In this document: piece after piece, positions 17,188-26,392 of the stretch | Numbering within the stretch: the first letter of the stretch is position 1 | How the letters are laid out: each line of letters begins with the position of its first letter | From: JACVRX01 sp963831385 | GTDB taxonomy: Bacteria > Actinomycetota > Actinomycetes > Jiangellales > Jiangellaceae | Direction: 5' to 3' | Assembly (NCBI GenBank): GCA_963831385.1 | Contig: CAWHPW010000014.1 | Location: 1 to 64,000, forward strand | Length of the DNA: 64,000 bases | Position numbers and translations under genes: made by a program | Notes under the pieces: generated by a model | The model's database searches: none | The model's input: the letters and a program-made list of their open reading frames with translations, nothing else | What the model was told of the DNA's origin: nothing

Positions 17188-18387
17188 GTGGGAGCCGCTG
17201 TGCCGGTGATCGACCGTCCGGCCAATCAGGGAAACCTGCTGGTCGCCGACGGCGTCCTGGTTGCGCTCGTCACCACACTGGCCCTGGGCACGCTGATCTA
17301 TCGCGCCCTCGAGGGTCCGGAGAACGCGGCCGGAGGGTTGGGGCTCAACCCCACAAATGTGGTCGCTGTGACGCTGGTCTTGGCAGCGCTGTCGTCACTG
17401 ATCTGGCACCGTCCTGCGGCGATGCCGGTACTGGTCGTCGGCTCCATATTCCTTCTCGGCTCGGAGTTGCTCGGGACTGCCACACCATTACTGACGTTCG
17501 TGCCACTGATGGCGCTCTACGCGGTGGCGGCCAACAGCCGGCCAACCATTTCCGGCTCGGCTGCCGGCGTGATGGCGATCGGCGCAGTCGTGATGAGCCT
17601 CGCCGATCCCGGTCCGCTCGACGACGACGTTCTCGATTACCTACTGTCGGTGGGAACCGCGTGGCTGTTGGGTTATGGAATCCGGCTCAATCGGGTGCGG
17701 ACATCACTGCTCGCCGATCAGGCCAAGCAGTTCGCCCGAGAGCAGGCGAACAGGACGAAATCGGCCATCGACCAAGAGCAGACCCGTATTGCCCGTGAGT
17801 TGCACGACATCGTGGCGCACGACGTGGTGGTCATCGTCGCGCAGGCCGGGGCGTCTCAGCGGACGTTCGACACCGAACCCGAGCAGGCCAGGCAGGCCTT
17901 GGCGTCGATCGAGACCCTTGGTCGCGAGGCGTTGGTTGAGATGCGCCGACTGCTCGCCGTGTTGTGGACTCACGAGAACGGGTCGAAAGACCCGCAGCCA
18001 AACCTGGCCCAGCTCTCCGCGCTGGTGGCCCAGGTCGAACGGGCCGGCTTGCCCATTCGGCTCTGTATCCACGGAGAGCCCAGGGCCCTGCCGGCGGGTG
18101 TCGAGCTCAATGCCTACCGGATCGTCGCGGAGGCACTCACCAACGCGCTCAAGCACGCCGGCCCTGCTCGCGCCGAGGTCGAGCTCGCCTATCACCCCGC
18201 ATACCTCGAATTGCGGATCCGCGACGATGGCCGGGGAAGTTCGCTCGATGAACTCAGGCCAGGTCACGGCGTGGTCGGCATGCGGCAGCGGGCACTGATG
18301 CTTGGTGGCGATGTGACCGTAGGGCCACGGAAGGATCGAGGATTCGAGGTGACGGCGAGGTTGCCGGTCGACGGTGAACGCCGATGA
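17188..18387 (+). CDS. Two-component sensor histidine kinase (NarX/LiaS type)
   Basis: 399 residues. Five or so membrane helices fill residues 20-175, with hardly any extracellular part, so the stimulus is probably sensed in or at the membrane. The HisKA_3 dimerisation motif ARELHDIVAHDVVVIVAQAG carries the phospho-accepting His near residue 206. The HATPase domain has the N box IVAEALTNALKHAG and the G boxes RDDGRG and GHGVVGMRQRALMLGG. The stop overlaps the ATG of the response regulator gene (ATGA), so the two are a cognate pair. Its divergent position suggests it controls the RND pump operon. Confidence 0.9.
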   Translation: MGAAVPVIDRPANQGNLLVADGVLVALVTTLALGTLIYRALEGPENAAGGLGLNPTNVVAVTLVLAALSSLIWHRPAAMPVLVVGSIFLLGSELLGTATPLLTFVPLMALYAVAANSRPTISGSAAGVMAIGAVVMSLADPGPLDDDVLDYLLSVGTAWLLGYGIRLNRVRTSLLADQAKQFAREQANRTKSAIDQEQTRIARELHDIVAHDVVVIVAQAGASQRTFDTEPEQARQALASIETLGREALVEMRRLLAVLWTHENGSKDPQPNLAQLSALVAQVERAGLPIRLCIHGEPRALPAGVELNAYRIVAEALTNALKHAGPARAEVELAYHPAYLELRIRDDGRGSSLDELRPGHGVVGMRQRALMLGGDVTVGPRKDRGFEVTARLPVDGERR

Positions 18388-19055
18388 CAATCTCTGTCCT
18401 CATCGCAGACGATCAGCCGCTCATGCGCGCCGCCCTGCGGATGTGTCTGGCAGCAGAACCTGACTTCGACGTCGTTGCTGAGGCCGCTGATGGCCACGAG
18501 GCGGTCGAGCTGGCCGAACGCCTGCGTCCGGACGTCGCGGTCATGGACATCCGCATGCCAACCATGGACGGAGTTTCCGCAACCAGGCGGTTGACGGCTG
18601 CGGTCAACGGCGACGCGGTCAAGGTCCTCATCATCACCACATTCGAACTCGACGACTACGTTGTCGATGCCCTGCGAGCAGGGGCCAGTGGGTTTCTGTT
18701 GAAGGACGCCACGGCAGAAGAGCTGGTACACGCCGTTCGGGTGGTCGCGGCTGGTGATGCTCTGCTGGCACCCTCGGTCACCAAGCGGCTCCTGGACCGG
18801 TATGCCCACCGCCTCCCGCCGCCCGGCGAGGCTTCCGCCGAGTCGCTAGCAGCGCTGACCAACCGGGAGCGTCAGGTGCTCGCTCTGGTGGCCCGCGGCT
18901 GCTCCAACGCGGCGATCGGCCAGGAACTGCACCTCGCCGAGTCCAGCGTCAAGACCCACGTGAGCCACGTGCTCTCGAAGCTGGGGCTGACCGACCGGGT
19001 GCAGCTGGTCGTATTCGCGTACGAGAACGGCCTGATCCAGCCCGGAGCCATATGA
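18384..19055 (+). CDS. NarL/FixJ-family response regulator
   Basis: 223 residues. The receiver domain has the acidic pair DDQ at residues 9-10, the phosphorylation site Asp 55 in VAVMDIRMPTMDG, and the conserved Lys in GFLLKDA. The C-terminal LuxR-type helix-turn-helix is LTNRERQVLALVARGCSNAA followed by IGQELHLAESSVKTHVSHVL. It would be phosphorylated by the kinase encoded just upstream with a 4-nt overlap and act as a DNA-binding dimer. Probable target: the divergent RND operon. Confidence 0.92.
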   Translation: MTISVLIADDQPLMRAALRMCLAAEPDFDVVAEAADGHEAVELAERLRPDVAVMDIRMPTMDGVSATRRLTAAVNGDAVKVLIITTFELDDYVVDALRAGASGFLLKDATAEELVHAVRVVAAGDALLAPSVTKRLLDRYAHRLPPPGEASAESLAALTNRERQVLALVARGCSNAAIGQELHLAESSVKTHVSHVLSKLGLTDRVQLVVFAYENGLIQPGAI

Positions 19056-19071
19056 ACCGGGATCGAACGCG

Positions 19072-20631
19072 GTGAGGGCGCGGTCCGGAATCGCTCAGGC
19101 GGCAGCACTGGTAACCGGGCTGACTGCGGTGTCGGCGATTCTCGGCTTTCTGCGCGATGTCGTGATCGCCGGGGTTTTCGGCGCGGGCGCCGAGCTCGAC
19201 GCGTATCTGGTGGCGCAGGGACTGATGAATCTCGTGCTCGCGCTGATCGCTGGCGCGATGGCGAAGGCAACCGTGCCGGTCCTTGCTGCGCAGAATGCCA
19301 GAGACGGCGGGTCAGACCGGACCGGTCACACGCTGTCGGTCGTGCTGACCGTGACATTGCTCGTGCTCGGCCTGGGATCGCTGGTCATGGCACTGGCGGC
19401 GAGCTCGGTCGTGACGGTGCTCGCGCCGGGATTCGCGGGAGCAGAAGCCGAGCTGGCGGCGAGTTTGACTCGGGTCGTGCTCATCTCCACCGTGCTGATC
19501 GCTGGAACCAACCTGCTAGCTGCCGCGGCCGAGGCGCATCGGCGGTTCTTCTGGGCCGGTGTGCAGGGAATTCCCTTCAACCTCGTCATGATCGGTTCGG
19601 CGGTCCTGCTCGGCCCGCGCTGGGGAATCACGGCGCTCGCGGTCGGGTTCGTGGCGGGCTCTACGGCGCGGCTGGCGTGTCAGCTGGTGCCGCTTCGGGC
19701 CCTCGGGCTGAAGCTGAGGGCGTCATTCGACCTGAAGGATCCCGGCTTCCGGGCGATCGCCACGCTGGTCCCGCCGCTGCTGCTCGGCAGTGCCCTGGGC
19801 AACGTCAACACGCTGGTCGATCGGGCCGTCGGTTCGATGGTCGGCGAGGGAATCATCTCAGCACTCAGCTATGCCTGGCGGCTGATCAGCCTCGGCGAGA
19901 CCCTCCTGGTCGCGTCATTGCTGGTGGCGTTGTACCCAGCATTCGGCGCGGCCGCCGGAGGCCGAGACCTGATCGAAATGAGGCGACTGGTCGGGCGCGG
20001 ACTGGCGACGGTGGCCACCGTGCTATTCCCGGTGTGCGGGTTCCTCCTGGTCTGCGCCGGGCCGTTGGTCGCACTCGTCTTCGAGCACGGCAGCTTCGGT
20101 CCGGCTGACACCCGACGGACTGCGACCGCCGTGCTCTGGTATGCGCCGGCCCTGTTGGCCCTGGGCTGGCGCGAACTCGTGGTGCGGGCCTCCTACGCCT
20201 TGGGTGACTCGCGCCGGCCGGTCGTCGTGGCGGTCGTCGCCATGGCTATCAACGTGGCCGGAGATCTGAGCTTGGGGCTGGCGTTCGGCATCGCCGGGTT
20301 GGCCGCGTCGACGTCGTTGTCGCTGGTGTTCGCGGCCGCCGCCAACACCTGGCTTCTGGGCCGCCGCCATGGCGCCGTGGACTACCGGTCTACCCTGGCG
20401 ATGGTTTGCCGCACATTCACCGCCGCGGTCGTTGCTACCCTCGCCGGTGCAGTGCTGCACCGGGTCCTCTCCCAGGTGTTCGACGCCGGGGTCGGCGACG
20501 ACCTGCTGTTGCTTTCGTCGGTCGGACTCGTCGTCGGAGCTGTGTTCCTCGCGGTGCTGCATCTACTGCGCGCGCCGGAACGCAGGCTCTTGGCCGAGGC
20601 AGTGGAGGTCTTGACGCTCAGGCGGCGTTGA
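19072..20631 (+). CDS. murJ: MurJ/MviN-type lipid flippase
   Basis: 519 residues, GTG 19072, 16 nt after the response regulator gene. Thirteen to fourteen membrane helices with the MurJ signatures SAILGFLRDVVIAGVFGAG near the N-terminus, VARGxxx-like loops and ISALSYAWRLISLGETLLVA in the middle. MurJ proteins flip lipid II, the peptidoglycan precursor, across the membrane. It lacks the long pseudokinase extension of the mycobacterial protein and is not next to the usual rpmH/trx region genes, so it may be a second copy used for another lipid-linked glycan. It overlaps the convergent neighbour by 14 bp. Confidence 0.75.
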   Translation: MRARSGIAQAAALVTGLTAVSAILGFLRDVVIAGVFGAGAELDAYLVAQGLMNLVLALIAGAMAKATVPVLAAQNARDGGSDRTGHTLSVVLTVTLLVLGLGSLVMALAASSVVTVLAPGFAGAEAELAASLTRVVLISTVLIAGTNLLAAAAEAHRRFFWAGVQGIPFNLVMIGSAVLLGPRWGITALAVGFVAGSTARLACQLVPLRALGLKLRASFDLKDPGFRAIATLVPPLLLGSALGNVNTLVDRAVGSMVGEGIISALSYAWRLISLGETLLVASLLVALYPAFGAAAGGRDLIEMRRLVGRGLATVATVLFPVCGFLLVCAGPLVALVFEHGSFGPADTRRTATAVLWYAPALLALGWRELVVRASYALGDSRRPVVVAVVAMAINVAGDLSLGLAFGIAGLAASTSLSLVFAAAANTWLLGRRHGAVDYRSTLAMVCRTFTAAVVATLAGAVLHRVLSQVFDAGVGDDLLLLSSVGLVVGAVFLAVLHLLRAPERRLLAEAVEVLTLRRR

Positions 20632-21370
20632 CCTGCGTCGGCACGCGAACCGCTGGGTGAGGTTCGGCCGCTCGGACGATGACGAATGGGGTACTCCGCA
20701 GGCGCTGGCCCATTGGGTTGTCGGTGAGGATTGCGGCGAGGGTGGCAGCGGGAAGTGACTTTTCCGAGACACCTCGGATCGAACCGCCGAAGTCGTTGAG
20801 GTCGACGATGCTGACCCCGATACCCAGCGCTCGCTCCAGGTCCAAGCAGATCTGCTGCGCGACCGACGGGTCCAATGGCGGGAACAACAGGTGCTCATAT
20901 GGCGGGCGCCCGCCGTCGATGTCCCGGGCGACCGATCCGGCCAGCCGATAGAACGTCCCTCGAATTCCCAACGGCCGGGTCACGGCACCGGCGATAGCCG
21001 CGGTGACCACTCGTCTGGAGCCAATGGTGCGGACGACGTATTCCATCTTCTCGGGGACCGACAGCCCCTTGGAATCGGTGCGGCAACGGACATGACCTGC
21101 CAGCCGGCGAGCCAGCCACCCCGGCTGCATCGTCTCGATGTCGAGAGCGCGGCCAGTGAGCAACACGACCAACTTTTCGCTCACGGCGACGGTGTCGCCG
21201 AGTTGAGCCACCCCGAGGCTCTCCTTCAGCGACAAGACGAGTTCGTCGGCTGTGGTCAGCCAACGGGTGCGCACGGGAAGTCGCAGATAGTCTCTCTCGT
21301 CCACGCGCACGCGGCTCCACGCGCCCACGCGGTCCTCGGTGTGCCGAACGGCCGAAGCGTCGATGCTCAT
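20618..21370 (-). CDS. Coenzyme F420-0:L-glutamate ligase-like protein
   Basis: 250 residues from ATG 21370 with AGGAG six bases upstream. Similar to the CofE/FbiB ligase core: PVRTRWLTTADELV, GDTVAVSEKLVVLLTGRALD, a conserved SKGLSVPEKMEYV stretch, TRPLGIRGTFYRLAG and ALGIGVSIVDLNDFGGSIRG. The family adds glutamate to F420-0 using GTP; this shorter actinobacterial group is often found away from other F420 genes, so true F420 activity is not certain. It is convergent with the MurJ-like gene, and the upstream region carries 9-bp tandem repeats. Confidence 0.7.
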   Translation of the reverse strand: MSIDASAVRHTEDRVGAWSRVRVDERDYLRLPVRTRWLTTADELVLSLKESLGVAQLGDTVAVSEKLVVLLTGRALDIETMQPGWLARRLAGHVRCRTDSKGLSVPEKMEYVVRTIGSRRVVTAAIAGAVTRPLGIRGTFYRLAGSVARDIDGGRPPYEHLLFPPLDPSVAQQICLDLERALGIGVSIVDLNDFGGSIRGVSEKSLPAATLAAILTDNPMGQRLRSTPFVIVRAAEPHPAVRVPTQVNAA

Positions 21371-21682
21371 GCTGACTCCTGCCTGATGTTGACCGAGTGA
21401 TCCATGTGACTCATGTGATTAGTGTGAACAGTGTGCCGACTAGACCCCCAGAGTCACGGAAAGTTGCGCCTCTCTGGCTTTCGGCGTGTCGCACCGATGC
21501 CGCAACCGGCGCCACACCAGGGAGGTGGGCCACCCAACTAGCCCGTCAATGACCAGACAGCGCTACCCGGCTCCAGATCGCGTCTTGCCGCGGTCTTGAT
21601 CATTGAAGTCATGAGCGCACGTGGGAGACGTTGGTGATCGGCGGCTAGGCTCGTCGCCTCCCCGCGACCGGAAGGGGCGAGC
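21371..21682. other. 312-nt divergent intergenic region
   Basis: Separates the F420-ligase-like gene (leftward) from the antiporter gene (rightward). It holds the 9-bp tandem repeats at 21395-21439 next to the leftward gene. A TAGGCT box at 21648-21653 lies about 30 nt before the antiporter start and may be its -10 element. Nothing else is recognised. Confidence 0.4.
21395..21439 (+). repeat. Five tandem 9-bp repeats (RNGTGANNN)
   Basis: Read in register: GAGTGATCC, ATGTGACTC, ATGTGATTA, GTGTGAACA, GTGTGCCGA. The GTGA core recurs on one helix face roughly every 9 bp, 25-70 nt upstream of the F420-ligase-like start. Such arrays are typical cooperative binding sites; the regulator is unknown. 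Confidence 0.5.
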
Positions 21683-23245
21683 GTGGATGTCGACTCGCTC
21701 AACGTCTTCCTGCTCGTCGGCGCGCTGGTCCTCGTAGCCGCGGTCGTCGCAATCAGGTTCAGCATCCGGCTGGGACTGCCCAGCCTGGTGATCTATCTGC
21801 TCATTGGCGTCGCGATCGGTGAGGCGGGTCTCGGGGTGCCGTTCGAGGATGCCGAACTCGCGCAAGTGCTGGCGTTCTCCGCGTTGGTGGTCATCCTGGC
21901 TGAAGGTGGGTTGAGCACCCGGTGGGAGGAAGTGCGGTCGTCGTTTCCGGTCGGGCTCTCCCTCGCCACGATCGGCGTGGCGATCAGCACGACGATCATG
22001 GCGCTGGTCGGGCATTACCTGCTCGGCTTGGACTGGACCCTCGCCGTGCTGCTGGGCGCCGTGTTTGCTCCTACCGACGCCGCCGCCGTGTTCTCGACCC
22101 TGCGCCGAGTTCCGCTAGCCCCTCGGCTGTCCGGCACGTTGGAAGCGGAGTCGGGGCTCAACGATGCCCCGACCGTCGTTTTGGTCTCGCTCGTCAGCGC
22201 GGGCCAGGTGGTCGAGCAGGGAGTCGGCGAAGTCGCGCTGATCATCGGGTACGAGCTCGCCGCCGGTACCGCCATCGGGTTGGCGGTCGGCTGGCTGGGC
22301 GCCGCTGTCGTACGCCGGGTGGCGTTGCCCTCCGTCGGTCTCTATCCGTTGCTGGTCATGACGTTGGCCGTACTGGCCTACGCAGCGGGGGCCGTTGCCC
22401 ATGCCAGCGGCTTTGCGGCGGTCTACATCGCCGCGCTCGTGCTGGGCAACTCGGCGCTCCCGCACCGCGTTGCGACCCGGTCGTTTGCCGAGGGCCTGGC
22501 TTGGGTCTCGCAAATCGGCCTGTTCGTCATGCTCGGGCTGCTGTCCTCACCGTCGAACATGCCGGCCGCGTTCGTCCCTGCGATCGTCGCCGGACTCGTG
22601 CTCACCCTGTTCGCCCGTCCCATCTCCGTGTTCGTGGCGACGATACCGTTCGCCCTGGCCATGCAGGAGCGGGTATTTCTGTCGTGGGCCGGTCTCCGGG
22701 GGGCGATTCCGGTCGTGCTCGCCACCATCCCACTGGCGGATGGAGCCGAGGACGCCGCATGGCTGTTTGCGGTCGTGTTCATCGTGGCCGTCGTGTTCAC
22801 CCTGCTCCAAGCACCGCCGTTGCCGTGGCTGGCCCGATTCCTTGGCGTTGGCGGGGATGCGGTGGCGAGCGATGCCGACGTCGAATCGGCGCCGTTGGAC
22901 CGCTTGCACGCTGATTTGATCCAGGTTCGGGTACCTGCCCGATCACAGCTGCACGGCGTGGAAATGGGTGAGCTCCGGCTGCCGCCCAACGTCGCCGTAG
23001 CCCTCGTCATCCGCAAGGACAGGAGCTTCGTGCCCGCTGCCACGACCAGAATCCAGCATGGCGACGAGTTGCTCATCGTCGCGCCGCGCAGGTTGCGAGA
23101 CGCGACGGAACGCCGAATCCGGGCCGTCAGCCGCAGTGGGCGGCTGGCCGGCTGGTTCGGTGATCGAGGACGGCCTGGGAGCGACGAGATCCCGCTGCGG
23201 CGTCGGCTCCCGCGTTTTTGGCGTTCGAGTGTCAATCGGAAATGA
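21683..23245 (+). CDS. Potassium/proton antiporter (CPA family with TrkA-C domain)
   Basis: 520 residues, GTG 21683 behind GGAAGGGGCGA. About 12 membrane helices of the CPA antiporter fold, including LGAVFAPTDAAAVFSTLRRV and the ion-binding helix with EAESGLNDAPTVVLVSLV (ND motif). A cytoplasmic C-terminal RCK/TrkA-C domain (residues 410-485, DLIQVRVPARSQLHGVEMGE ... IQHGDELLIVAPRRL) marks the NhaP2/CvrA-like potassium/proton group. It expels K+ in exchange for protons and helps volume and pH control. A second antiporter gene of the CPA1 type follows 51 nt downstream on the same strand. Confidence 0.85.
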   Translation: MDVDSLNVFLLVGALVLVAAVVAIRFSIRLGLPSLVIYLLIGVAIGEAGLGVPFEDAELAQVLAFSALVVILAEGGLSTRWEEVRSSFPVGLSLATIGVAISTTIMALVGHYLLGLDWTLAVLLGAVFAPTDAAAVFSTLRRVPLAPRLSGTLEAESGLNDAPTVVLVSLVSAGQVVEQGVGEVALIIGYELAAGTAIGLAVGWLGAAVVRRVALPSVGLYPLLVMTLAVLAYAAGAVAHASGFAAVYIAALVLGNSALPHRVATRSFAEGLAWVSQIGLFVMLGLLSSPSNMPAAFVPAIVAGLVLTLFARPISVFVATIPFALAMQERVFLSWAGLRGAIPVVLATIPLADGAEDAAWLFAVVFIVAVVFTLLQAPPLPWLARFLGVGGDAVASDADVESAPLDRLHADLIQVRVPARSQLHGVEMGELRLPPNVAVALVIRKDRSFVPAATTRIQHGDELLIVAPRRLRDATERRIRAVSRSGRLAGWFGDRGRPGSDEIPLRRRLPRFWRSSVNRK

Positions 23246-23296
23246 CACCGCCCGTGACCGCTCAACAGGCAGGCCGCGAATGTGGATACTCGCGGG

Positions 23297-24880
23297 ATGG
23301 GTCACAGCGAGCTTCTGATCGCCGGACTGCTGGTGGCTGTTGCGGGCCTGAGCGCACTCGCCCGGCACTTGTCGGTGCCGTATCCGATCGTGCTCGTCGT
23401 TGGTGGCGCCCTGCTCGGCTTCGTTCCCGGTCTGCCCGAGGTCCATCTCGACCCCGAGGTCGTGCTCCTCGTCTTCCTGCCGCCGCTCTTGTACGGCGCG
23501 TCGATCTTCGCGAATGCAAACGACCTGCGGGCCAACCTTCGCGGGCTCACCCTCAACGCGGTTGGCCTGGTGCTGGTAACGATGTCCGCGGTCGCCTGGG
23601 CAGCGCACACGCTCATTCCAGACATGCCGTGGGGAGCGGCGTTCGTCCTCGGAGCAATCGTCTCGCCGACCGACCCGCTCGCGGCGGCGGCTGTCATGCG
23701 GGGCCTCGACGTCCCGCGGCGCATTGTCAGCAGCATCGAGGGCGAGGGCTTGTTCAACGACGCAACCGCCCTGGTGGCCTACCGCGTCGCAGTCGCTGCC
23801 GTCGTCGCAGGGAGCTTCTCGCTGGCCGACGCCGGCCTGAGGTTCGTCCTCGGAGCCGTCGGCGGGGTGGCGATCGGACTTGCGGTGGGGTGGATCGTTG
23901 CGGAGATCCGCAAGCGCACGACCGACGCTCAGCTGAGTGTCACGATCTCGCTGATTACCGGCTACGCGGCCTTCGTGCCCGCGGACGCCGTCGGAGCATC
24001 CGGAGTCCTCGCAGCGGTCACCGCAGGCATCTACATGGGCATCCGGGGACCGCAGATTCTGCCGGCCCGAGTCCGCCTGCAGGGCTACTTCGTCTGGGAC
24101 ATCCTTGACTTCATCATCAACGCGATTCTGTTCGTCCTGATCGGGCTGCAGCTGCGAGCGGTCGTCGACGGGTTGTCTGGATACTCGGCGAGCACGCTCG
24201 GCGGCTACGCCGTGGCGGTGGCCGGGGTGGTCGTCGGTACGAGGCTGGTGTGGTTCTTCACTGTCCCGTACCTGGTGCGGGCCATCGACAGGCGCCCCGC
24301 CCAGCGAGCGCGGCGCGTGGGAGCGCGGTGGCGCCTGGTGATGGCCTGGAGCGGGATGCGCGGGGCCGTTTCGCTCGCGGTCGCACTCGCGCTGCCGTTC
24401 ACCACCGATGCCGGCGACAGCTTTCCTGACCGCGACCTCATCCTCTTCCTCACCTTCGCCGTGATCTTCTGCACTCTCGTCGTCCAGGGGCTAACGCTGC
24501 CGCCGTTGATCCGCCGTCTCGGAGTGAGCGACGTCAATGCCGACGCGGACGAGGAGATCCGCGCGCGGCTGGTGGTGACCAAGGCGGCGATCGAGCAGAT
24601 CGACGCCCTGGCGGGAGAGGAGTGGACTCGCGACGACACCGTCGAACGGATGCGCGCCTTCTACGAGTACCGCAAGCGCCGCTTCGCAGCCCGAGCGGGC
24701 AAGATCGAGGACGAGGGGTACGAGGACCGCTCCCTTGCCTATCAGCAGATGCTGCAGCTCGTGCTGGAGGCCCAGCGCGAGGCGCTGTTGCGGATGCGCA
24801 GCGACGGAGACCTCTCGAACGAGACGATGAACCGGATCATGCGCGAGCTCGACCTGGAGGAATCACGGCTGGAGGTCTAA
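23297..24880 (+). CDS. Na+/H+ antiporter (CPA1 family)
   Basis: 527 residues from ATG 23297; GTG 23282 in frame is an alternative. Twelve membrane helices with GAIVSPTDPLAAAAVMRGLD, the active-site helix EGEGLFNDATALVAYRVAVA (ND pair) and AWSGMRGAVSLAVALALPFT, all typical of bacterial CPA1 exchangers such as YjcE/NhaP. The C-terminal 100 residues are charged and helical (IRARLVVTKAAIEQID, YEYRKRRFAARAGKIEDEGY), a cytoplasmic regulatory tail. With the upstream K+/H+ antiporter it forms a cation homeostasis pair. The gene ends four bases past the stop of the convergent alcohol dehydrogenase gene. Confidence 0.85.
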   Translation: MGHSELLIAGLLVAVAGLSALARHLSVPYPIVLVVGGALLGFVPGLPEVHLDPEVVLLVFLPPLLYGASIFANANDLRANLRGLTLNAVGLVLVTMSAVAWAAHTLIPDMPWGAAFVLGAIVSPTDPLAAAAVMRGLDVPRRIVSSIEGEGLFNDATALVAYRVAVAAVVAGSFSLADAGLRFVLGAVGGVAIGLAVGWIVAEIRKRTTDAQLSVTISLITGYAAFVPADAVGASGVLAAVTAGIYMGIRGPQILPARVRLQGYFVWDILDFIINAILFVLIGLQLRAVVDGLSGYSASTLGGYAVAVAGVVVGTRLVWFFTVPYLVRAIDRRPAQRARRVGARWRLVMAWSGMRGAVSLAVALALPFTTDAGDSFPDRDLILFLTFAVIFCTLVVQGLTLPPLIRRLGVSDVNADADEEIRARLVVTKAAIEQIDALAGEEWTRDDTVERMRAFYEYRKRRFAARAGKIEDEGYEDRSLAYQQMLQLVLEAQREALLRMRSDGDLSNETMNRIMRELDLEESRLEV

Positions 24881-25893
24881 GGGTGCAGCAGCACCTTGAT
24901 CGCGCGGCGCTCGTCCATGGCTCGGTAGCCCTCGGCGACCTGATCGAGGGGCAGCACCAGGTCGAACACCTTCCCCGGGTCGATCTTTCGGTTCCAGACC
25001 AGGTCCAGCAGCCTGGGCAGGTAGTGCCGGACCGGCGCTGGACCGCCGCTCACCCCCACATTCCGCCAGAACGAGTCCTGCATCGACAGTTCCACCCCGT
25101 GTGGAGCGCCGACCCAACCGACCATCCCGCCGGGCCGGGTGGACCGCAGGGCCTGGACCATGGATTCGCCGGTGCCCACGCACTCCAGGACGGCGTCGGC
25201 GCCCACCCCATCGGTGAGCTTCTGGACGTCGGCGACGCCGTCGTCGCCTCGCTCGATGACCACGTCGGTAGCACCGAACTCCCGGGCCAGTTGCTGGCGC
25301 GGCCGGTGCCGGCTCATGGCGATGATCCGGTCGGCGCCCAGCTGCGATGCTGCCAGCACCCCGCACAAACCGACTGCGCCGTCGCCGACGACGATTACCG
25401 TCATGCCCGGCTCGACTCCGGCCGAGACGGCGGCGTGCCAGCCGGTGGCCATGACATCCGACAGCGTCAGCAGACTAGGGATGAGGTCTGCTGGTGGCTG
25501 CTGGGGGGCAGCCACCAGCGTGCCGTCGGCCAGCGGAATGCGGATCAGGGCGGACTGGCAGCCGTCGTAGCCGGTGCTCTGTTGGCAATGGGACTGAAAC
25601 CCGGCGCGGCAGTGGGGGCAGGTGTTGTCGGAGGCCAAGAAACCACCGACCACGAACTGGCCCGGCTGAACGGTGGTGACGGTGTCGCCGACCTGTTCCA
25701 CGATGCCGCAATACTCATGACCGATTGCCCGGGGTCGAGTGACCTGGTCGGCGCCGCGGTAGGGCCAAAGATCCGACCCACAGATGCAGGTGGCGACGGT
25801 GCGGACAATGGCGTCGGTCGGCTCGGCGATCACCGGATCGGGACGGTCCTCACAGCGCACATCGCCGGGGGCATGAAGTATGGCTCCTCGCAT
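24877..25893 (-). CDS. Zinc-dependent alcohol dehydrogenase family protein
   Basis: 338 residues from ATG 25893. The medium-chain dehydrogenase pattern is plain: catalytic zinc ligands in CICGSDLW and GHEY, a structural-zinc loop NTCPHCRAGFQSHC with three visible cysteines instead of four, and the NAD(P)-binding TVIVVGDGAVGLCGVLAA. C-terminal RAIKVLLHP is usual for the class. It oxidises an alcohol or reduces an aldehyde with a nicotinamide cofactor; the substrate is unknown. It is divergent from the DUF2255 gene and overlaps the end of the antiporter gene by 4 bp. Confidence 0.88.
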   Translation of the reverse strand: MRGAILHAPGDVRCEDRPDPVIAEPTDAIVRTVATCICGSDLWPYRGADQVTRPRAIGHEYCGIVEQVGDTVTTVQPGQFVVGGFLASDNTCPHCRAGFQSHCQQSTGYDGCQSALIRIPLADGTLVAAPQQPPADLIPSLLTLSDVMATGWHAAVSAGVEPGMTVIVVGDGAVGLCGVLAASQLGADRIIAMSRHRPRQQLAREFGATDVVIERGDDGVADVQKLTDGVGADAVLECVGTGESMVQALRSTRPGGMVGWVGAPHGVELSMQDSFWRNVGVSGGPAPVRHYLPRLLDLVWNRKIDPGKVFDLVLPLDQVAEGYRAMDERRAIKVLLHP

Positions 25894-25996
25894 GCTGTAC
25901 TCCCGTGCTGCAGGGTCGAAGTGGGCTTCGTGCCCAGTTGTTTGATGCCATTGAATACCTGACTGACAGCCACTCCAGCCGAAGGAGGCCTTGCCG

Positions 25997-26386
25997 ATGA
26001 CCGGATGGACGAGCGACGAGCTCACCAAGATCGGGGCGGCCGAAGAGCTGCAGCTCGCGTCACGGCGACGTGACGGAACGCTGCGAAACCCGGTGACCAT
26101 GTGGGTTGTCCGCCATGGCGACCGCCTGTACGTCCGATCTGTGAAAGGGCCAGCCGGCCCCTGGTTCCGTGGCACCCAGGTGCGCCATGAAGGCCACATC
26201 CGGGCGGGCGGCGTCGACAAGGACGTCACCTTTGCCGAAGCCGACCACCACATCAATGACGAGATCGACGCCCTTTACCGCAGCAAATACCAGCGATACG
26301 CCGCAAGCATCGTTGGCTCTGTCGTAACTCCGCAGGCGCGGTCGGCGACGATCGAACTAGTGCCACGCTCAGCAGTTCGGCCTTGA
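25997..26386 (+). CDS. DUF2255 family protein
   Basis: 129 residues. ATG 25997 is chosen because GGAGG lies 8 nt before it; the TTG at 25991 is too close to that site. WTSDELTKIGAAEELQLASR, RNPVTMWVVRHGDRLYVRSV, GRxxPWFRG-like and the DDHINDEIDALYRSKYQRYA-like helix are the usual blocks of this short family, which is related to flavin-binding split barrels of the deazaflavin nitroreductase type. Function unknown. Convergent with the LytR_C gene, 6 nt between stops. Confidence 0.75.
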   Translation: MTGWTSDELTKIGAAEELQLASRRRDGTLRNPVTMWVVRHGDRLYVRSVKGPAGPWFRGTQVRHEGHIRAGGVDKDVTFAEADHHINDEIDALYRSKYQRYAASIVGSVVTPQARSATIELVPRSAVRP

Positions 26387-26392
26387 CGGGCC

